Made by a program: the position numbers and the translations under genes. Under the pieces are notes generated by a model. It was not told the DNA's origin, did no database searches, and worked only from the letters and a program-made list of their open reading frames with translations. From NCBI GenBank assembly GCA_965216335.1, contig OZ244154.1, forward strand, positions 310,001 to 374,000: a stretch of 64,000 bases of DNA, in the 5' to 3' direction. This DNA is from JAHEJE01 sp965216335 (GTDB taxonomy: Bacteria > Pseudomonadota > Alphaproteobacteria > Rhizobiales > Aestuariivirgaceae). Numbering within the stretch: position 1 is the stretch's first letter; every line of letters starts with the position of its first letter. This document shows, one piece after another, positions 16,926 through 25,767 of this stretch.

Positions 16926-17056
16926 TTGTGGTCACAATTGGGTGACATACGGCTGCCTGATCCCAAATTTGCCTGATTTGGCTGGCACATAGACCCCTTA
17001 TTCTGGTATATGCGTGCTCAAAGGCGCTTTTGCGCCCAAAGGGGTATGAGCTAAAG

Positions 17057-18379
17057 ATGGCAAGAGACAAGACTAAGTTGCGAACTGTTTCGCGGCGCAC
17101 GATCGTTCGCGGTTTGACGGCCGTTCCGGCGGTTCTGGCGGCGCCTTCCGTGCTGTTGGCCGAGAATGCCCGGGATGATTATCGCCCGACGGTAAAGCGC
17201 AACTACAACGTTCAGCAGCAAAAGCCGGCCACGGAACGGGCCGCGACGACAACCCAGGTTGTCGCCGATTTCTCGTTGCGCCCTATGCTCGATGCATCGA
17301 GCGAGAGGAACATGCTCGACGCAGTTGCGCGCTACGAGATCATCGTATCGCGTGGCGGATGGCCGCGGGTTCCGCAAACCAAGACACTGGTCAAGGGTAG
17401 CGAATCGCGAATCGTCGACAGGCTGCGCCAGCGCCTGGCGATCGAAGGATATCTGCCGGCGGGTGCATCGCGCGGTGCGCTGTTCGATGCCAACGTCGAA
17501 CAGGGCTTGATGCAGTTCCAGGCGAGCAACGGCCTGCGCGCCGATGGAAAGCTCGGGCCCAAGACCCAAAAGACGCTGAACGTGTCGGCTTTTGCCCGGC
17601 TAGAGGCGCTCAGGGCCAACTTGCCGCGCGTCAGGGCCTACGCGCCGAACCTTGGCTACCGCAACATCGTGGTCAACATCCCGGCCGCCCAACTGGATGC
17701 TGTCGAAGGCCGCAACGTGCGTTCGCGCCACGTTGTCGTCGTCGGCAAGCCGGAGCGTCCGTCTCCGGTGCTGATGAGCAAGGTGTCCGAGCTCAACTTC
17801 AATCCCTACTGGAATGCACCGGTCAGCATCGTCGAGAAGGACATCCTGCCCAAGGTGCGCAAGAGCCTGGCCGTTCTGCGTGAAATGGACATTCGGATCT
17901 ATGATGGGTTCAATGGGCCTGAGGTTGATCCCAACACCGTCGACTGGAATTCGGTGACGGCAGATCGGTATCATTTCCGCCAGGAACCGGGGCAGGGCAA
18001 TGCCATGGCGTCGGTGAAGATCAACTTCCCGAACAAACACGCCGTATATATGCATGACACGCCGACCAAGCAGCTGTTCACCGAGGCTGCGCGTTACTTC
18101 TCGTCAGGTTGCGTGCGGGTTGACAAGGTTCACGTGCTGACCAACTGGATCCTGCAGGGACAGGTCGGCTGGGACCGTGGCCAGATCGAAGCGGTGGTCA
18201 ATTCCGGCGAACGGTTAGACGTGAAGGTGGAAGATGGCCCGCAGATTCGGTTCGCCTACCTGACCGCATGGGCGACTGACGACGGCAAGGTCCATTTCCG
18301 CGATGACATCTATCGTTTGGACGGGACCGGCTTCATCGTTGGCCAGCCTGAGGGGCTGCCGGAGGAAATCCAGGGCTGA
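17057..18379 (+). CDS. ldtP: L,D-transpeptidase (YkuD family)
   Basis: Periplasmic enzyme of 440 residues that forms 3-3 peptidoglycan cross-links or attaches proteins to peptidoglycan. A twin-arginine-like signal, SRRTIVRGLTAVPAVLAAP, starts at residue 14. A peptidoglycan-binding domain includes FQASNGLRADGKLGPKTQ. The YkuD catalytic domain has YMHDTP and the active-site FSSGCVRVDKV (S-x-G-C-x-R). The start at 17057 is favoured over 17030. It follows ldtR, its probable regulator, and hemA follows after an FNR-type operator. Confidence 0.9.
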   Translation: MARDKTKLRTVSRRTIVRGLTAVPAVLAAPSVLLAENARDDYRPTVKRNYNVQQQKPATERAATTTQVVADFSLRPMLDASSERNMLDAVARYEIIVSRGGWPRVPQTKTLVKGSESRIVDRLRQRLAIEGYLPAGASRGALFDANVEQGLMQFQASNGLRADGKLGPKTQKTLNVSAFARLEALRANLPRVRAYAPNLGYRNIVVNIPAAQLDAVEGRNVRSRHVVVVGKPERPSPVLMSKVSELNFNPYWNAPVSIVEKDILPKVRKSLAVLREMDIRIYDGFNGPEVDPNTVDWNSVTADRYHFRQEPGQGNAMASVKINFPNKHAVYMHDTPTKQLFTEAARYFSSGCVRVDKVHVLTNWILQGQVGWDRGQIEAVVNSGERLDVKVEDGPQIRFAYLTAWATDDGKVHFRDDIYRLDGTGFIVGQPEGLPEEIQG

Positions 18380-18380
18380 C

Positions 18381-18394
18381 TTGACGTTTGTCAA
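18381..18394. promoter_or_regulatory. FNR/FixK-type operator upstream of hemA
   Basis: TTGACGTTTGTCAA is a perfect dyad TTGAC-N4-GTCAA, matching the FNR/FixK/FnrL box (TTGAT-N4-ATCAA consensus, outer bases kept). A CATATT -10-like hexamer at 18416-18421 would place transcription start near 18428, about 41 bp from the dyad centre, the class II activator geometry. hemA begins 118 bp further on. Confidence 0.65.
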
Positions 18395-18512
18395 AGCGCT
18401 TCACGCATATGCGACCATATTTGTCCTGTGCCAGCGGTCGGGCTTGTGTATTGTAACCGTTCGACAATTATGTAGGCTGGGACCGGAAGAACAGGACGCG
18501 TTTGGGTGAGTT

Positions 18513-19727
18513 ATGCCAGGCTACGACGAGATATTCCGCAAGGCGATTGGTGACCTTCACAATGAAGGGCGCTACCGCGAGTTTGCCGAACTGCGCCGGA
18601 TCAAGGGTGAGTTTCCCAAGGCCAAGTACTTTGGCGCCGGCGAACCAAAGGACGTAACGGTCTGGTGTTCCAACGACTATCTCGGCATGGGACAGCATCC
18701 CGACGTCCTTGCGGCCATGCATGATGCGCTCGACACCACCGGTGCCGGCGCTGGCGGCACACGCAACATTTCCGGAACCAGCTGGTACCATGTCAGGCTT
18801 GAGTGCGAGCTTGCCGAGCTTCATGGCAAGGAATCCGCGCTGCTGTTCAACTCAGGTTACATGGCGAACCTGGCGACGCTCTCGACGCTCGGCCGGCTGA
18901 TGCCTGGATGCACCATTCTTTCTGACGAGTTGAACCATTCCTCGATGATCGAAGGCATTCGTCACGGGCGCTGCAACAAGGCGGTTTGGCGGCACAATGA
19001 CCTCGATGACCTGGAAGAAAAACTCGCGACGCTGATCTACGAACAACCCAAGGTGATCGCCTTCGAATCAGTCTACTCGATGGACGGCGACATCGCGCCG
19101 ATCGCTGATATTTGCGAGTTGGCACGGAAGTACAACGCCTTGACCTATCTGGACGAAGTCCACGCTGTTGGCATGTATGGTCCGCACGGCGGCGGGATAG
19201 CCGAGCGCGACGATTTGCTTGGCGAGGTCGACATCATCGAGGGCACGCTGGCCAAGGCCTATGGCGTAATGGGCGGTTACATCTCGGCCTCGGCGCCGAT
19301 CGTTGATGCCATTCGCTCATACGCCTCCGGGTTCATTTTCACGACGTCCATGGCACCGGTGCTCGCTGCCGGCGCGCTGGCTGCCGTGAAACATTTGAAA
19401 GCGTCCGGGAAAGAGCGCGAACTGCAGCAGAAACATGCCGAACTGTTGCGGCAAAAGCTAACGCAACGTTCCCTGCCGGTGGTGCATTCGCCGAGCCATA
19501 TCGTTCCGGTGATCGTCGGCTGTCCGGTGCGCTGCAAGGCGCTGACCGACCGGTTGATGGATGAGTATTCGATCTACGTCCAGCCGATCAACTATCCGAC
19601 CGTCCCACGCGGCACCGAACGCATCCGGCTGACCCCGGGCCCGCTGCATGGCCCCGCCGAGATCGATGCGCTGGTCGACGCCGTCGATGCTCTGTGGTCC
19701 GAATTCGAACTGAAACGGGCCGCCTGA
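18513..19727 (+). CDS. hemA: 5-aminolevulinate synthase
   Basis: PLP enzyme of 404 residues joining glycine and succinyl-CoA to 5-aminolevulinate, the first step of C4-pathway tetrapyrrole synthesis and a marker of alphaproteobacteria. Visible are the N-terminal WCSNDYLGMGQHP, the glycine-rich GAGAGGTRNISGT, the aspartate in YLDEVHAVGMYGPHGGG and the PLP lysine in EGTLAKAYGVMGGYIS. The end PGPLHGPAEIDALVDAV is typical. An FNR-type box upstream suggests control by oxygen. hemB in the same window is 7 kb away and not co-transcribed. Confidence 0.96.
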   Translation: MPGYDEIFRKAIGDLHNEGRYREFAELRRIKGEFPKAKYFGAGEPKDVTVWCSNDYLGMGQHPDVLAAMHDALDTTGAGAGGTRNISGTSWYHVRLECELAELHGKESALLFNSGYMANLATLSTLGRLMPGCTILSDELNHSSMIEGIRHGRCNKAVWRHNDLDDLEEKLATLIYEQPKVIAFESVYSMDGDIAPIADICELARKYNALTYLDEVHAVGMYGPHGGGIAERDDLLGEVDIIEGTLAKAYGVMGGYISASAPIVDAIRSYASGFIFTTSMAPVLAAGALAAVKHLKASGKERELQQKHAELLRQKLTQRSLPVVHSPSHIVPVIVGCPVRCKALTDRLMDEYSIYVQPINYPTVPRGTERIRLTPGPLHGPAEIDALVDAVDALWSEFELKRAA

Positions 19728-19880
19728 ACCCATCGGCAAATGCCGTTTGCGCGCGACGACATGCCGCCGCTATCAATTTGGACGTTCTGCCTATAAGCTA
19801 GGGTCTTCATGCTGTATCTCGCCGGGAACGAATACGGCAGGGCTTGCTTTGTCCGCTGCAATGATATGGGATTCCTCAAC

Positions 19881-21188
19881 ATGAATGACCAGACGCCGAA
19901 TAGCGCGCGCCGACTGTTTCCTGAGTTTTTCACCGGCAACCTGGCCGACAACGATCCGGCCATCGCCGCATCGATCACCGATGAGCATGGCCGCCAGCGC
20001 CACGAGATCGAACTGATCGCCTCGGAAAACATCGTCTCGGCTGCCGTCATGGAAGCGCAAGGCTCGGTTCTGACCAACAAGTATGCCGAGGGCTATCCTG
20101 GCCGGCGCTATTACGGTGGCTGCCAGTTTGTCGATGTCACCGAGGACCTGGCCCGCGACCGGGCCAAGGAACTGTTCAACTGCAAATACGTCAACGTGCA
20201 GCCGCATTCCGGTGCCCAGGCCAACCAGGCGGTTTTCTTCGCGCTTCTGCAGCCGGGCGATACTTATATGGGCCTCAACCTGGCTGCCGGCGGACACCTG
20301 ACGCACGGCTCACCGGTCAATCAGTCCGGCAAGTGGTTCAATGTCGTGCCGTATTCGGTCAACGAGGACGATCACCGCATCAACTACGACGAGGTTGAGC
20401 GGCTGGCGCTGGAGAACAAGCCCAAGCTGATCCTGGCCGGCGGGTCGGCCTATCCGCGCCAGATCGACTTTGCCCGCTTCCGTGCGATTGCCGACAAGGT
20501 CGGTGCCTGGTTCATGGTCGACATGGCCCACTTTGCCGGTCTCGTCGCCGGTGGCGCACACCCCAATCCGCTTGACCATGCCGACGTGGCAACCACCACC
20601 ACCCACAAGACATTGCGCGGTCCGCGTGGTGGCATGATCCTGTCGAACAACGAAGACCTCGGCAAGAAGTTCAACTCCGCCGTGTTCCCCGGCCTGCAGG
20701 GCGGCCCGCTGATGCATGTGATCGCGGGCAAGGCGGTGGCCTTCGGTGAGGCGCTGCGGCCTGAATTCAAACAGTATGCCGCTGCTGTCGTTGAAAACGC
20801 CCAGGCGCTGGCCAATGCGCTGATCGGCCATGGCTTCGACATCGTGTCCGGCGGCACCGACACCCACCTTATGCTGGTCGATCTGCGGCCCAAGGGCCTG
20901 ACCGGCAAGGCGGCGGAGGAAGCGCTCGGCCGTGCCAACATCACCTGCAACAAGAACGGCATCCCGTTCGACCCGGAAAAGCCGATGATCACCTCCGGCA
21001 TCCGGCTTGGTTCGCCGGCCTGTACGACCCGTGGCTTCGGCACGGCGGAGTTCGTGGAGGTCGCCAAACTGATCAACGAAGTGCTCGATGGGCTTGCGCA
21101 GAACGGTGAGGCGGGCAATGGTGCGGTCGAAGACTCGGTCAAGCAGCGCGTCGTCGCCTTGACCGACAGCTTTCCGATCTATCCTTAA
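19881..21188 (+). CDS. glyA: serine hydroxymethyltransferase
   Basis: PLP- and tetrahydrofolate-dependent interconversion of serine and glycine; 435 residues from the ATG at 19881 (ATG 19866 or 19809 would add unconserved residues). Motifs: IELIASENIVSAAVMEAQGS, NKYAEGYPGRRYYGGC, the PLP lysine in TTTTHKTLRGPRGG and the C-terminal TSGIRLGSPACTTRGFG. It heads the glyA-nrdR-ribDE-ribH-nusB run that I recall from other Hyphomicrobiales. A TATAAG hexamer at 19792-19797 may be its -10. Confidence 0.96.
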   Translation: MNDQTPNSARRLFPEFFTGNLADNDPAIAASITDEHGRQRHEIELIASENIVSAAVMEAQGSVLTNKYAEGYPGRRYYGGCQFVDVTEDLARDRAKELFNCKYVNVQPHSGAQANQAVFFALLQPGDTYMGLNLAAGGHLTHGSPVNQSGKWFNVVPYSVNEDDHRINYDEVERLALENKPKLILAGGSAYPRQIDFARFRAIADKVGAWFMVDMAHFAGLVAGGAHPNPLDHADVATTTTHKTLRGPRGGMILSNNEDLGKKFNSAVFPGLQGGPLMHVIAGKAVAFGEALRPEFKQYAAAVVENAQALANALIGHGFDIVSGGTDTHLMLVDLRPKGLTGKAAEEALGRANITCNKNGIPFDPEKPMITSGIRLGSPACTTRGFGTAEFVEVAKLINEVLDGLAQNGEAGNGAVEDSVKQRVVALTDSFPIYP

Positions 21189-21211
21189 TCTAGAGGAGGC
21201 AGGCTCGACGC

Positions 21212-21679
21212 ATGCGCTGTCCTTACTGTTCAAACAACGAAACCCAGGTCAAGGACAGCCGCCCGAGCGAGGACAATACGGCTATCCGCAGACGACGCTA
21301 TTGCCCGGACTGCGGTGGCCGCTTCACCACCTTCGAACGTATCCAGCTGCGCGAACTCCAGGTGGTCAAGAAGACCGGCCGCCGGGTGCCGTTCGACCGT
21401 GACAAGCTGATGCGTTCGGTGCAGATTGCGCTGCGCAAGCGCCCGGTGGAACCGGAGCGCATCGAACGCATGGTCTCCGGCATCGTGCGCCGGCTGGAAA
21501 GCCTTGGTGAAAGCGATATCAAGTCCGAAACCGTTGGCAAACTGGTCATGGAAGGGCTGAGGATGCTCGACGATGTCGCCTATGTGCGCTTTGCCTCGGT
21601 CTACAAGAACTTCCGCGAGGCCAAGGATTTCGAGGAGTTGCTGGGCGAATTGTCCGGCGACGAAAACGACGTCGACTGA
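21212..21679 (+). CDS. nrdR: transcriptional repressor NrdR
   Basis: Regulator of ribonucleotide reductase genes, 155 residues. The N-terminal zinc ribbon has CPYC and CPDC, and the ATP-cone domain starts near residue 49 (VVKKTGRRVPFDRDKLMRSV), so it senses ATP/dATP. The C-terminus is acidic. A GAGGAGG ribosome site precedes it and glyA ends 23 bp upstream. No ribonucleotide reductase gene lies in the window, so its targets are elsewhere. Confidence 0.95.
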   Translation: MRCPYCSNNETQVKDSRPSEDNTAIRRRRYCPDCGGRFTTFERIQLRELQVVKKTGRRVPFDRDKLMRSVQIALRKRPVEPERIERMVSGIVRRLESLGESDIKSETVGKLVMEGLRMLDDVAYVRFASVYKNFREAKDFEELLGELSGDENDVD

Positions 21680-21694
21680 CCGGCCTGTCACATC

Positions 21695-23416
21695 ATGCCC
21701 AACGACGAAAGATGGATGAGACTAGCGCTGTCGCTGGGCCGCCGGACGCGCGGCGTGACGGCGGAAAACCCTGCGGTCGGCTGCGTCATCGTCAGGGACG
21801 GCCATCTGGTCGGGGCAGGGTGGACATCGCCCGGTGGGCGCCCGCATGGTGAGACCAACGCCCTGGCAATGGCTGGCGAGGCCGCAGGTGGCGCCACGGC
21901 CTATGTCACCCTGGAGCCGTGCAACCACCATGGCAGCACGCCACCGTGTAGCGGAGCATTGGTCGCATCCGGCGTGGCGCGCGTGGTGATCGCTTGTGTC
22001 GATCCTGACCCGCGCGTGGCCGGGCAGGGAATGGCCACCCTCCGGCGCGCCGGCATTGTCGTCGAAACCGGCGTTCTTGAAGAAGAGGCCCGTCGCGATC
22101 TGGCCGGCTTCATCTCGCGCAAGACCCATGGCCGCCCGCATGTCATGCTGAAGCTGGCCATGTCTGCGGACGGCAAAATCGCTGCCGAACGTGGCCGGCC
22201 GACCCGGATCACCGGCCCTCAGAGCCGGGATCGTGTGCACCTTATGCGCGCGGCCAGTGATGCGATCATGGTCGGGGTCAGCACCGTTCTGGCCGACGAC
22301 CCGTCGCTGACCTGCCGTCTGCCGGGCCTCGGTGATCGCTCGCCGGTGCGTGTTGTCTCGGATTCGCGGCTGACCATTCCGCTTGAGTCGCAACTGGTGC
22401 AAACAGCGCGCCGCGTTCCGCTGTGGGTGCTGACCTGTGCCCATGCCGACCGGGCCAGGGCAAATCAGCTTGAGGCGGCTGGCGCAACGCTGATCTATTG
22501 CGCCGCCACACACGACGGCAAGGTCGACCTGCATGAGGCCATGCTGCGGCTCGGCGGCCGCGGCATCAATGTGGTGATGGCCGAAGGCGGCGCCCACATG
22601 GCTCGAGCCCTGCTGGAGGCCGGCCTGATCGACGAAGTCAATCTTTTTGCCGCACCCGGTCAGCTTGGGCCGCACGGCCTCGATGCCCTGGCCGGCATGT
22701 CCTTGTCGCATGTCACCGACGGGATCAATTTCACCCGTGTCAACAAGGAAACGCTTGGAGACGACACCCTGGCGCAGTATCTAAGGCCAGCAAAGGAAGA
22801 CGCCATGTTCACCGGTATTGTGACCGACGTAGGAGAGGTGATTTCGGTCGAACGGGCCGGCAGCCTGAAGTTGGCCATTGCCAGCAACTTCGACGAAGCG
22901 ACGATTGCCCTTGGGGCGTCGATTGCCTGCTCCGGCGTATGCCTGACCGTGGTGGACAAGCGGCGCGGTGACGATGGCCGTACCGTATTCGCTGTCGATG
23001 TCTCGCAGGAAACGGTCGCCAGAACCAGCCTTGACGGCTGGACGGCGGGAACCCGAATGAACCTTGAGCGCGCCATGAAACTGGGTGACGAGATCGGCGG
23101 CCACATCGTATCGGGCCATGTTGATGGATTGTGTGAAGTCGTCTCGGTAACGCCTGTGGGAGACTCGAAAGTTTACCGTTTTCGTGCCTCGGACAAGTTG
23201 GCCTGCTTCATAGCCTCGAAGGGGTCAATTGCGCTGGACGGGACATCGCTGACGGTCAACGACGTCGAGGGATGCGAGTTCACCGTCAACATCATACCGC
23301 ACACCCAAACCGTCACCACCTGGGGGGATATCGGCACCGGAGACAAGGTCAACGTTGAAATCGACATGCTGGCGCGCTATGTGGCGCGTCTCGCCAACTT
23401 TCAGGCTGTTGAGTGA
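21695..23416 (+). CDS. ribD: in-frame RibD-RibE fusion (deaminase/reductase plus riboflavin synthase)
   Basis: One uninterrupted frame of 573 codons covers two enzymes usually made separately. Residues 1-370 are RibD: the deaminase zinc site in GGRPHGETNAL and EPCNHHGSTPPC, then a reductase domain from KLAMSADGKIAAERGRP. Residue 371 is the Met of a complete RibE, MFTGIVTDVGEVISVE. No stop codon separates them; the junction reads QYLRPAKEDAMFTG. AAGGAAG lies just before the internal ATG, so free RibE may also be made. Together they cover the deamination/reduction and final dismutation steps of riboflavin synthesis; RibH (lumazine synthase) follows. Confidence 0.85.
   Translation: MPNDERWMRLALSLGRRTRGVTAENPAVGCVIVRDGHLVGAGWTSPGGRPHGETNALAMAGEAAGGATAYVTLEPCNHHGSTPPCSGALVASGVARVVIACVDPDPRVAGQGMATLRRAGIVVETGVLEEEARRDLAGFISRKTHGRPHVMLKLAMSADGKIAAERGRPTRITGPQSRDRVHLMRAASDAIMVGVSTVLADDPSLTCRLPGLGDRSPVRVVSDSRLTIPLESQLVQTARRVPLWVLTCAHADRARANQLEAAGATLIYCAATHDGKVDLHEAMLRLGGRGINVVMAEGGAHMARALLEAGLIDEVNLFAAPGQLGPHGLDALAGMSLSHVTDGINFTRVNKETLGDDTLAQYLRPAKEDAMFTGIVTDVGEVISVERAGSLKLAIASNFDEATIALGASIACSGVCLTVVDKRRGDDGRTVFAVDVSQETVARTSLDGWTAGTRMNLERAMKLGDEIGGHIVSGHVDGLCEVVSVTPVGDSKVYRFRASDKLACFIASKGSIALDGTSLTVNDVEGCEFTVNIIPHTQTVTTWGDIGTGDKVNVEIDMLARYVARLANFQAVE
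22805..23416 (+). CDS. ribE: riboflavin synthase alpha chain, internal start within the fused frame
   Basis: A complete 203-residue riboflavin synthase, which dismutates two 6,7-dimethyl-8-ribityllumazine molecules. It has two lumazine-binding barrels, beginning MFTGIVTDVGEV and MNLERAMKLGDEIGGHIVSG, and the C-terminal helix NVEIDMLARYVARL. It is in frame with ribD without a stop. The ATG at 22805 has AAAGGAAG about 6 nt upstream, good enough for independent initiation. Whether the cell makes fused, free or both forms cannot be decided here. Confidence 0.65.
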   Translation: MFTGIVTDVGEVISVERAGSLKLAIASNFDEATIALGASIACSGVCLTVVDKRRGDDGRTVFAVDVSQETVARTSLDGWTAGTRMNLERAMKLGDEIGGHIVSGHVDGLCEVVSVTPVGDSKVYRFRASDKLACFIASKGSIALDGTSLTVNDVEGCEFTVNIIPHTQTVTTWGDIGTGDKVNVEIDMLARYVARLANFQAVE

Positions 23417-23847
23417 AAGTCGCCGGTATGCATGTTCTGATTGTCGAAGCGCGCTACTACGATGACCTGCTCGATGAGCTGCTCAAGGGCGCGCGCGCCG
23501 CGCTCGATGCGGCAAGTGCGACCTATGACGTGCTTACGGTGCCCGGCGCATTGGAGGTTCCCGGTGCCATCGCCATGGCGGCACAGGCCGGCAAGTACGA
23601 TGCCTATGTCGCGCTTGGCGTGGTCATTCGCGGCGAGACGACGCACTATGAGATTGTGTCCAACGAAAGCGCCCGCGGCCTGATGGATCTGACGACGCAC
23701 CATCAGCTGGCCATCGGCAATGGCATCCTGACGGTTGAGAATGGCGATCAGGCCTGGCGCCGTGCCCGTGTCGACGACATGGACAAGGGCGGCGGAGCTG
23801 CCAAGGCAGCGGTAGCCATGGCCGACATCAAAGCCACGCACTCATGA
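23413..23847 (+). CDS. ribH: 6,7-dimethyl-8-ribityllumazine synthase
   Basis: Makes the riboflavin precursor from the RibD product (after dephosphorylation) and 3,4-dihydroxy-2-butanone 4-phosphate; 144 residues, slightly short at the N-terminus. Motifs: the early substrate-binding region IVEARYYDDLLDELLKGA, PGALEVPGAIAMA, and GVVIRGETTHYEIVSNESARG with the catalytic histidine. The GTG start overlaps the TGA of the preceding gene (GTGA); ATG 23428 is an alternative. Its own stop overlaps the nusB start. Confidence 0.92.
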   Translation: MKVAGMHVLIVEARYYDDLLDELLKGARAALDAASATYDVLTVPGALEVPGAIAMAAQAGKYDAYVALGVVIRGETTHYEIVSNESARGLMDLTTHHQLAIGNGILTVENGDQAWRRARVDDMDKGGGAAKAAVAMADIKATHS

Positions 23848-24320
23848 GCGATGACCGCAAACCCGGCCGCCGCGCGGTTTCCCGCTCGGCCGCCCGTCTC
23901 GGTGCCGTGCAGGCGCTCTACCAGATGGAGCTGGCCGGTACCGACGTGACCGAGATTCTCGCCGAGTACGCTGCCTCGCGGCAGGGCGAGGCGTTCGACG
24001 ACGGCGAGCACGGCAAAGCCGACACCGCCTTCATGCATGACATCATCAAAGGCGTGGTCCGCGATCAGCGGCCCATTGACCGGGCTCTTGCGGGTTGTCT
24101 TGCAGAGGAGTGGAAGCTGCCCCGGCTCGATGCCACGCTGCGCGCCATTCTGCGCTCCGCCGGGTACGAACTGACGGCACGGCGTGACGTGCCGGCCAAG
24201 GTGGCGATTTCCGAGTATGTCGATATAGCCCGGGCGTTCTTCGACGGACCGGAACCAAAGTTCGTCAATGCCGCCCTCGACAAGCTGGCCCGGGAAATAC
24301 GCTGTGACGAACTGAGCTGA
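23844..24320 (+). CDS. nusB: transcription antitermination factor NusB
   Basis: RNA-binding antitermination protein of 158 residues that acts with NusE on rRNA operons. Recognised by RSAARLGAVQALYQMELAG near the N-terminus and by RLDATLRAILRSAGYEL and DKLAREIR towards the C-terminus. Its ATG overlaps the ribH stop (ATGA). A ribH-nusB pair is widespread in bacteria. In many rhizobia thiL follows; here an MFS transporter does. Confidence 0.93.
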   Translation: MSDDRKPGRRAVSRSAARLGAVQALYQMELAGTDVTEILAEYAASRQGEAFDDGEHGKADTAFMHDIIKGVVRDQRPIDRALAGCLAEEWKLPRLDATLRAILRSAGYELTARRDVPAKVAISEYVDIARAFFDGPEPKFVNAALDKLAREIRCDELS

Positions 24321-24365
24321 CAGCCGCTCTTGCTCGAAGGCCGGTGAACTGATAGGCCGCAAGGC

Positions 24366-25592
24366 ATGTCCCAAACAGTTGCCATGGACGCCGAAACCCA
24401 GCACCGCATGGCGCGGCGCGCCACCTGGACACTGGCCACCGCCCAGGCGCTGTATAGCGCCGCCACGGTCATCATCATCGCCACCGGCGGGCTGGTCGGC
24501 ACCATGATAGCGCCGTCGCCGGCCTGGGCCACAGTACCGATCACCACCTTTGTCATCGGTACGGCCCTGTCGACGATACCGGCGGCGATGTTCATGCGCC
24601 AGTTCGGGCGCCGGCCCGGCTTCATGGCTGGCGCCTTGTGCGGATTGATCAGCGCCGTGCTGGCGATCTATGCGATGTACGAACGCAACTTTCCGTTGTT
24701 CTGCCTGGCAACCCTAATGCAGGGAACCTATCAGGCGTTTGCCCAGCAGTTCCGATTTGCCGCCGCCGACCTCGCGGAGGGTGAGTACCGGGCAAAGGCC
24801 ATCGCCTATGTCATGGCGGGCGGCATCGCCGGCGGGACCTTCGGCCCGTTGGTCATAATGTATTCCAAGGATATGCTGGCACCGGTGCAGTTTGCCGGCA
24901 GCTACGTGGCCAGCGCGCTGATGACTGTGGTGGCGGTTGCTGTGCTGGCGACGTTGCACATACCGCATGTGCGCCACGAATCGGTTGCTGGCGACGAGCG
25001 CCCGTTGCGCGTGATTTTTTCCCAGTCGAGGCTCATCGTGGCGATGATCTGCGGCATGGTCTCCTATGGCGTTATGAACCTGGTGATGACTGCTTCGCCG
25101 ATTGCCATGGTGGCGTGTGGCTTTTCGGTAGATGAAGCCGCCTGGGCCATCCAGTGGCATGTCGTGGCGATGTATGTGCCGAGTTTTTTTGTCGGCCATC
25201 TGATCAACCGTTTCGGTGTCGAAAAGGTCGTGGCGGCCGGTCTGGTGCTGTTGCTCGGGGCAGGAATTGCCGGGTTGACTGGCCTGTCGTTTGCCAACTT
25301 CTCTATCGGGCTCATTCTGCTCGGCATCGGCTGGAACTTCGGTTTCACCGGTGGCACCGCGATGGTTACAACCTGCTACCAGCCGGCAGAAAAGAACAGG
25401 GTGCAGGGCATCAACGACTTTGCGGTGTTTGGCGCGGTAGCCTGCGCGTCGCTCGCCTCGGGCGGGCTGCTGGCGAGCTTCGGCTGGGACGCGGTGAACA
25501 TAGCGTTGTTTCCTATGGTCGGTTTGTGCGTCGTGGCGCTGGCCTATCTGGCATTGGCCAAGCCCCGGCACTTGGACGAAAGTTCAGCGTAA
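24366..25592 (+). CDS. major facilitator superfamily transporter
   Basis: Inner-membrane protein of 408 residues with about twelve hydrophobic segments in two halves separated near residue 200-220. The loop after helix two has FMRQFGRRPGFMAGALCG, the usual MFS G-x-x-x-D/R-R-x-G-R/K type signature, and a related loop, INRFGVEKVVAAGLVLL, is in the second half. A segment GIGWNFGFTGGTAMVT is typical of YeaN/CynX-like MFS members in this neighbourhood. Substrate unknown. Confidence 0.85.
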   Translation: MSQTVAMDAETQHRMARRATWTLATAQALYSAATVIIIATGGLVGTMIAPSPAWATVPITTFVIGTALSTIPAAMFMRQFGRRPGFMAGALCGLISAVLAIYAMYERNFPLFCLATLMQGTYQAFAQQFRFAAADLAEGEYRAKAIAYVMAGGIAGGTFGPLVIMYSKDMLAPVQFAGSYVASALMTVVAVAVLATLHIPHVRHESVAGDERPLRVIFSQSRLIVAMICGMVSYGVMNLVMTASPIAMVACGFSVDEAAWAIQWHVVAMYVPSFFVGHLINRFGVEKVVAAGLVLLLGAGIAGLTGLSFANFSIGLILLGIGWNFGFTGGTAMVTTCYQPAEKNRVQGINDFAVFGAVACASLASGGLLASFGWDAVNIALFPMVGLCVVALAYLALAKPRHLDESSA

Positions 25593-25767
25593 TTGCGGCG
25601 GACTGCGACGCAATAGAGGTTGCGCACGGCCCTCAGTTTTGGCATGTTTCGCGCGATCTTTCAGGACCTTTCGGGACTTTAGAGGGGAAAGGCGGTTCTC
25701 TGGTTGAGTTCTACCGCCATTTGTAAATCAGGTCTGACACTTAAGACTCAAAAACAAGGATGAAACC

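Noticed and set aside
19728..19880. Glycine riboswitch upstream of glyA
   Set aside because: No glycine aptamer pattern could be seen; only a short GGCA/TGCC hairpin is present.
21680..21694. FMN riboswitch before ribD
   Set aside because: Only 15 bp separate nrdR and ribD; there is no room.
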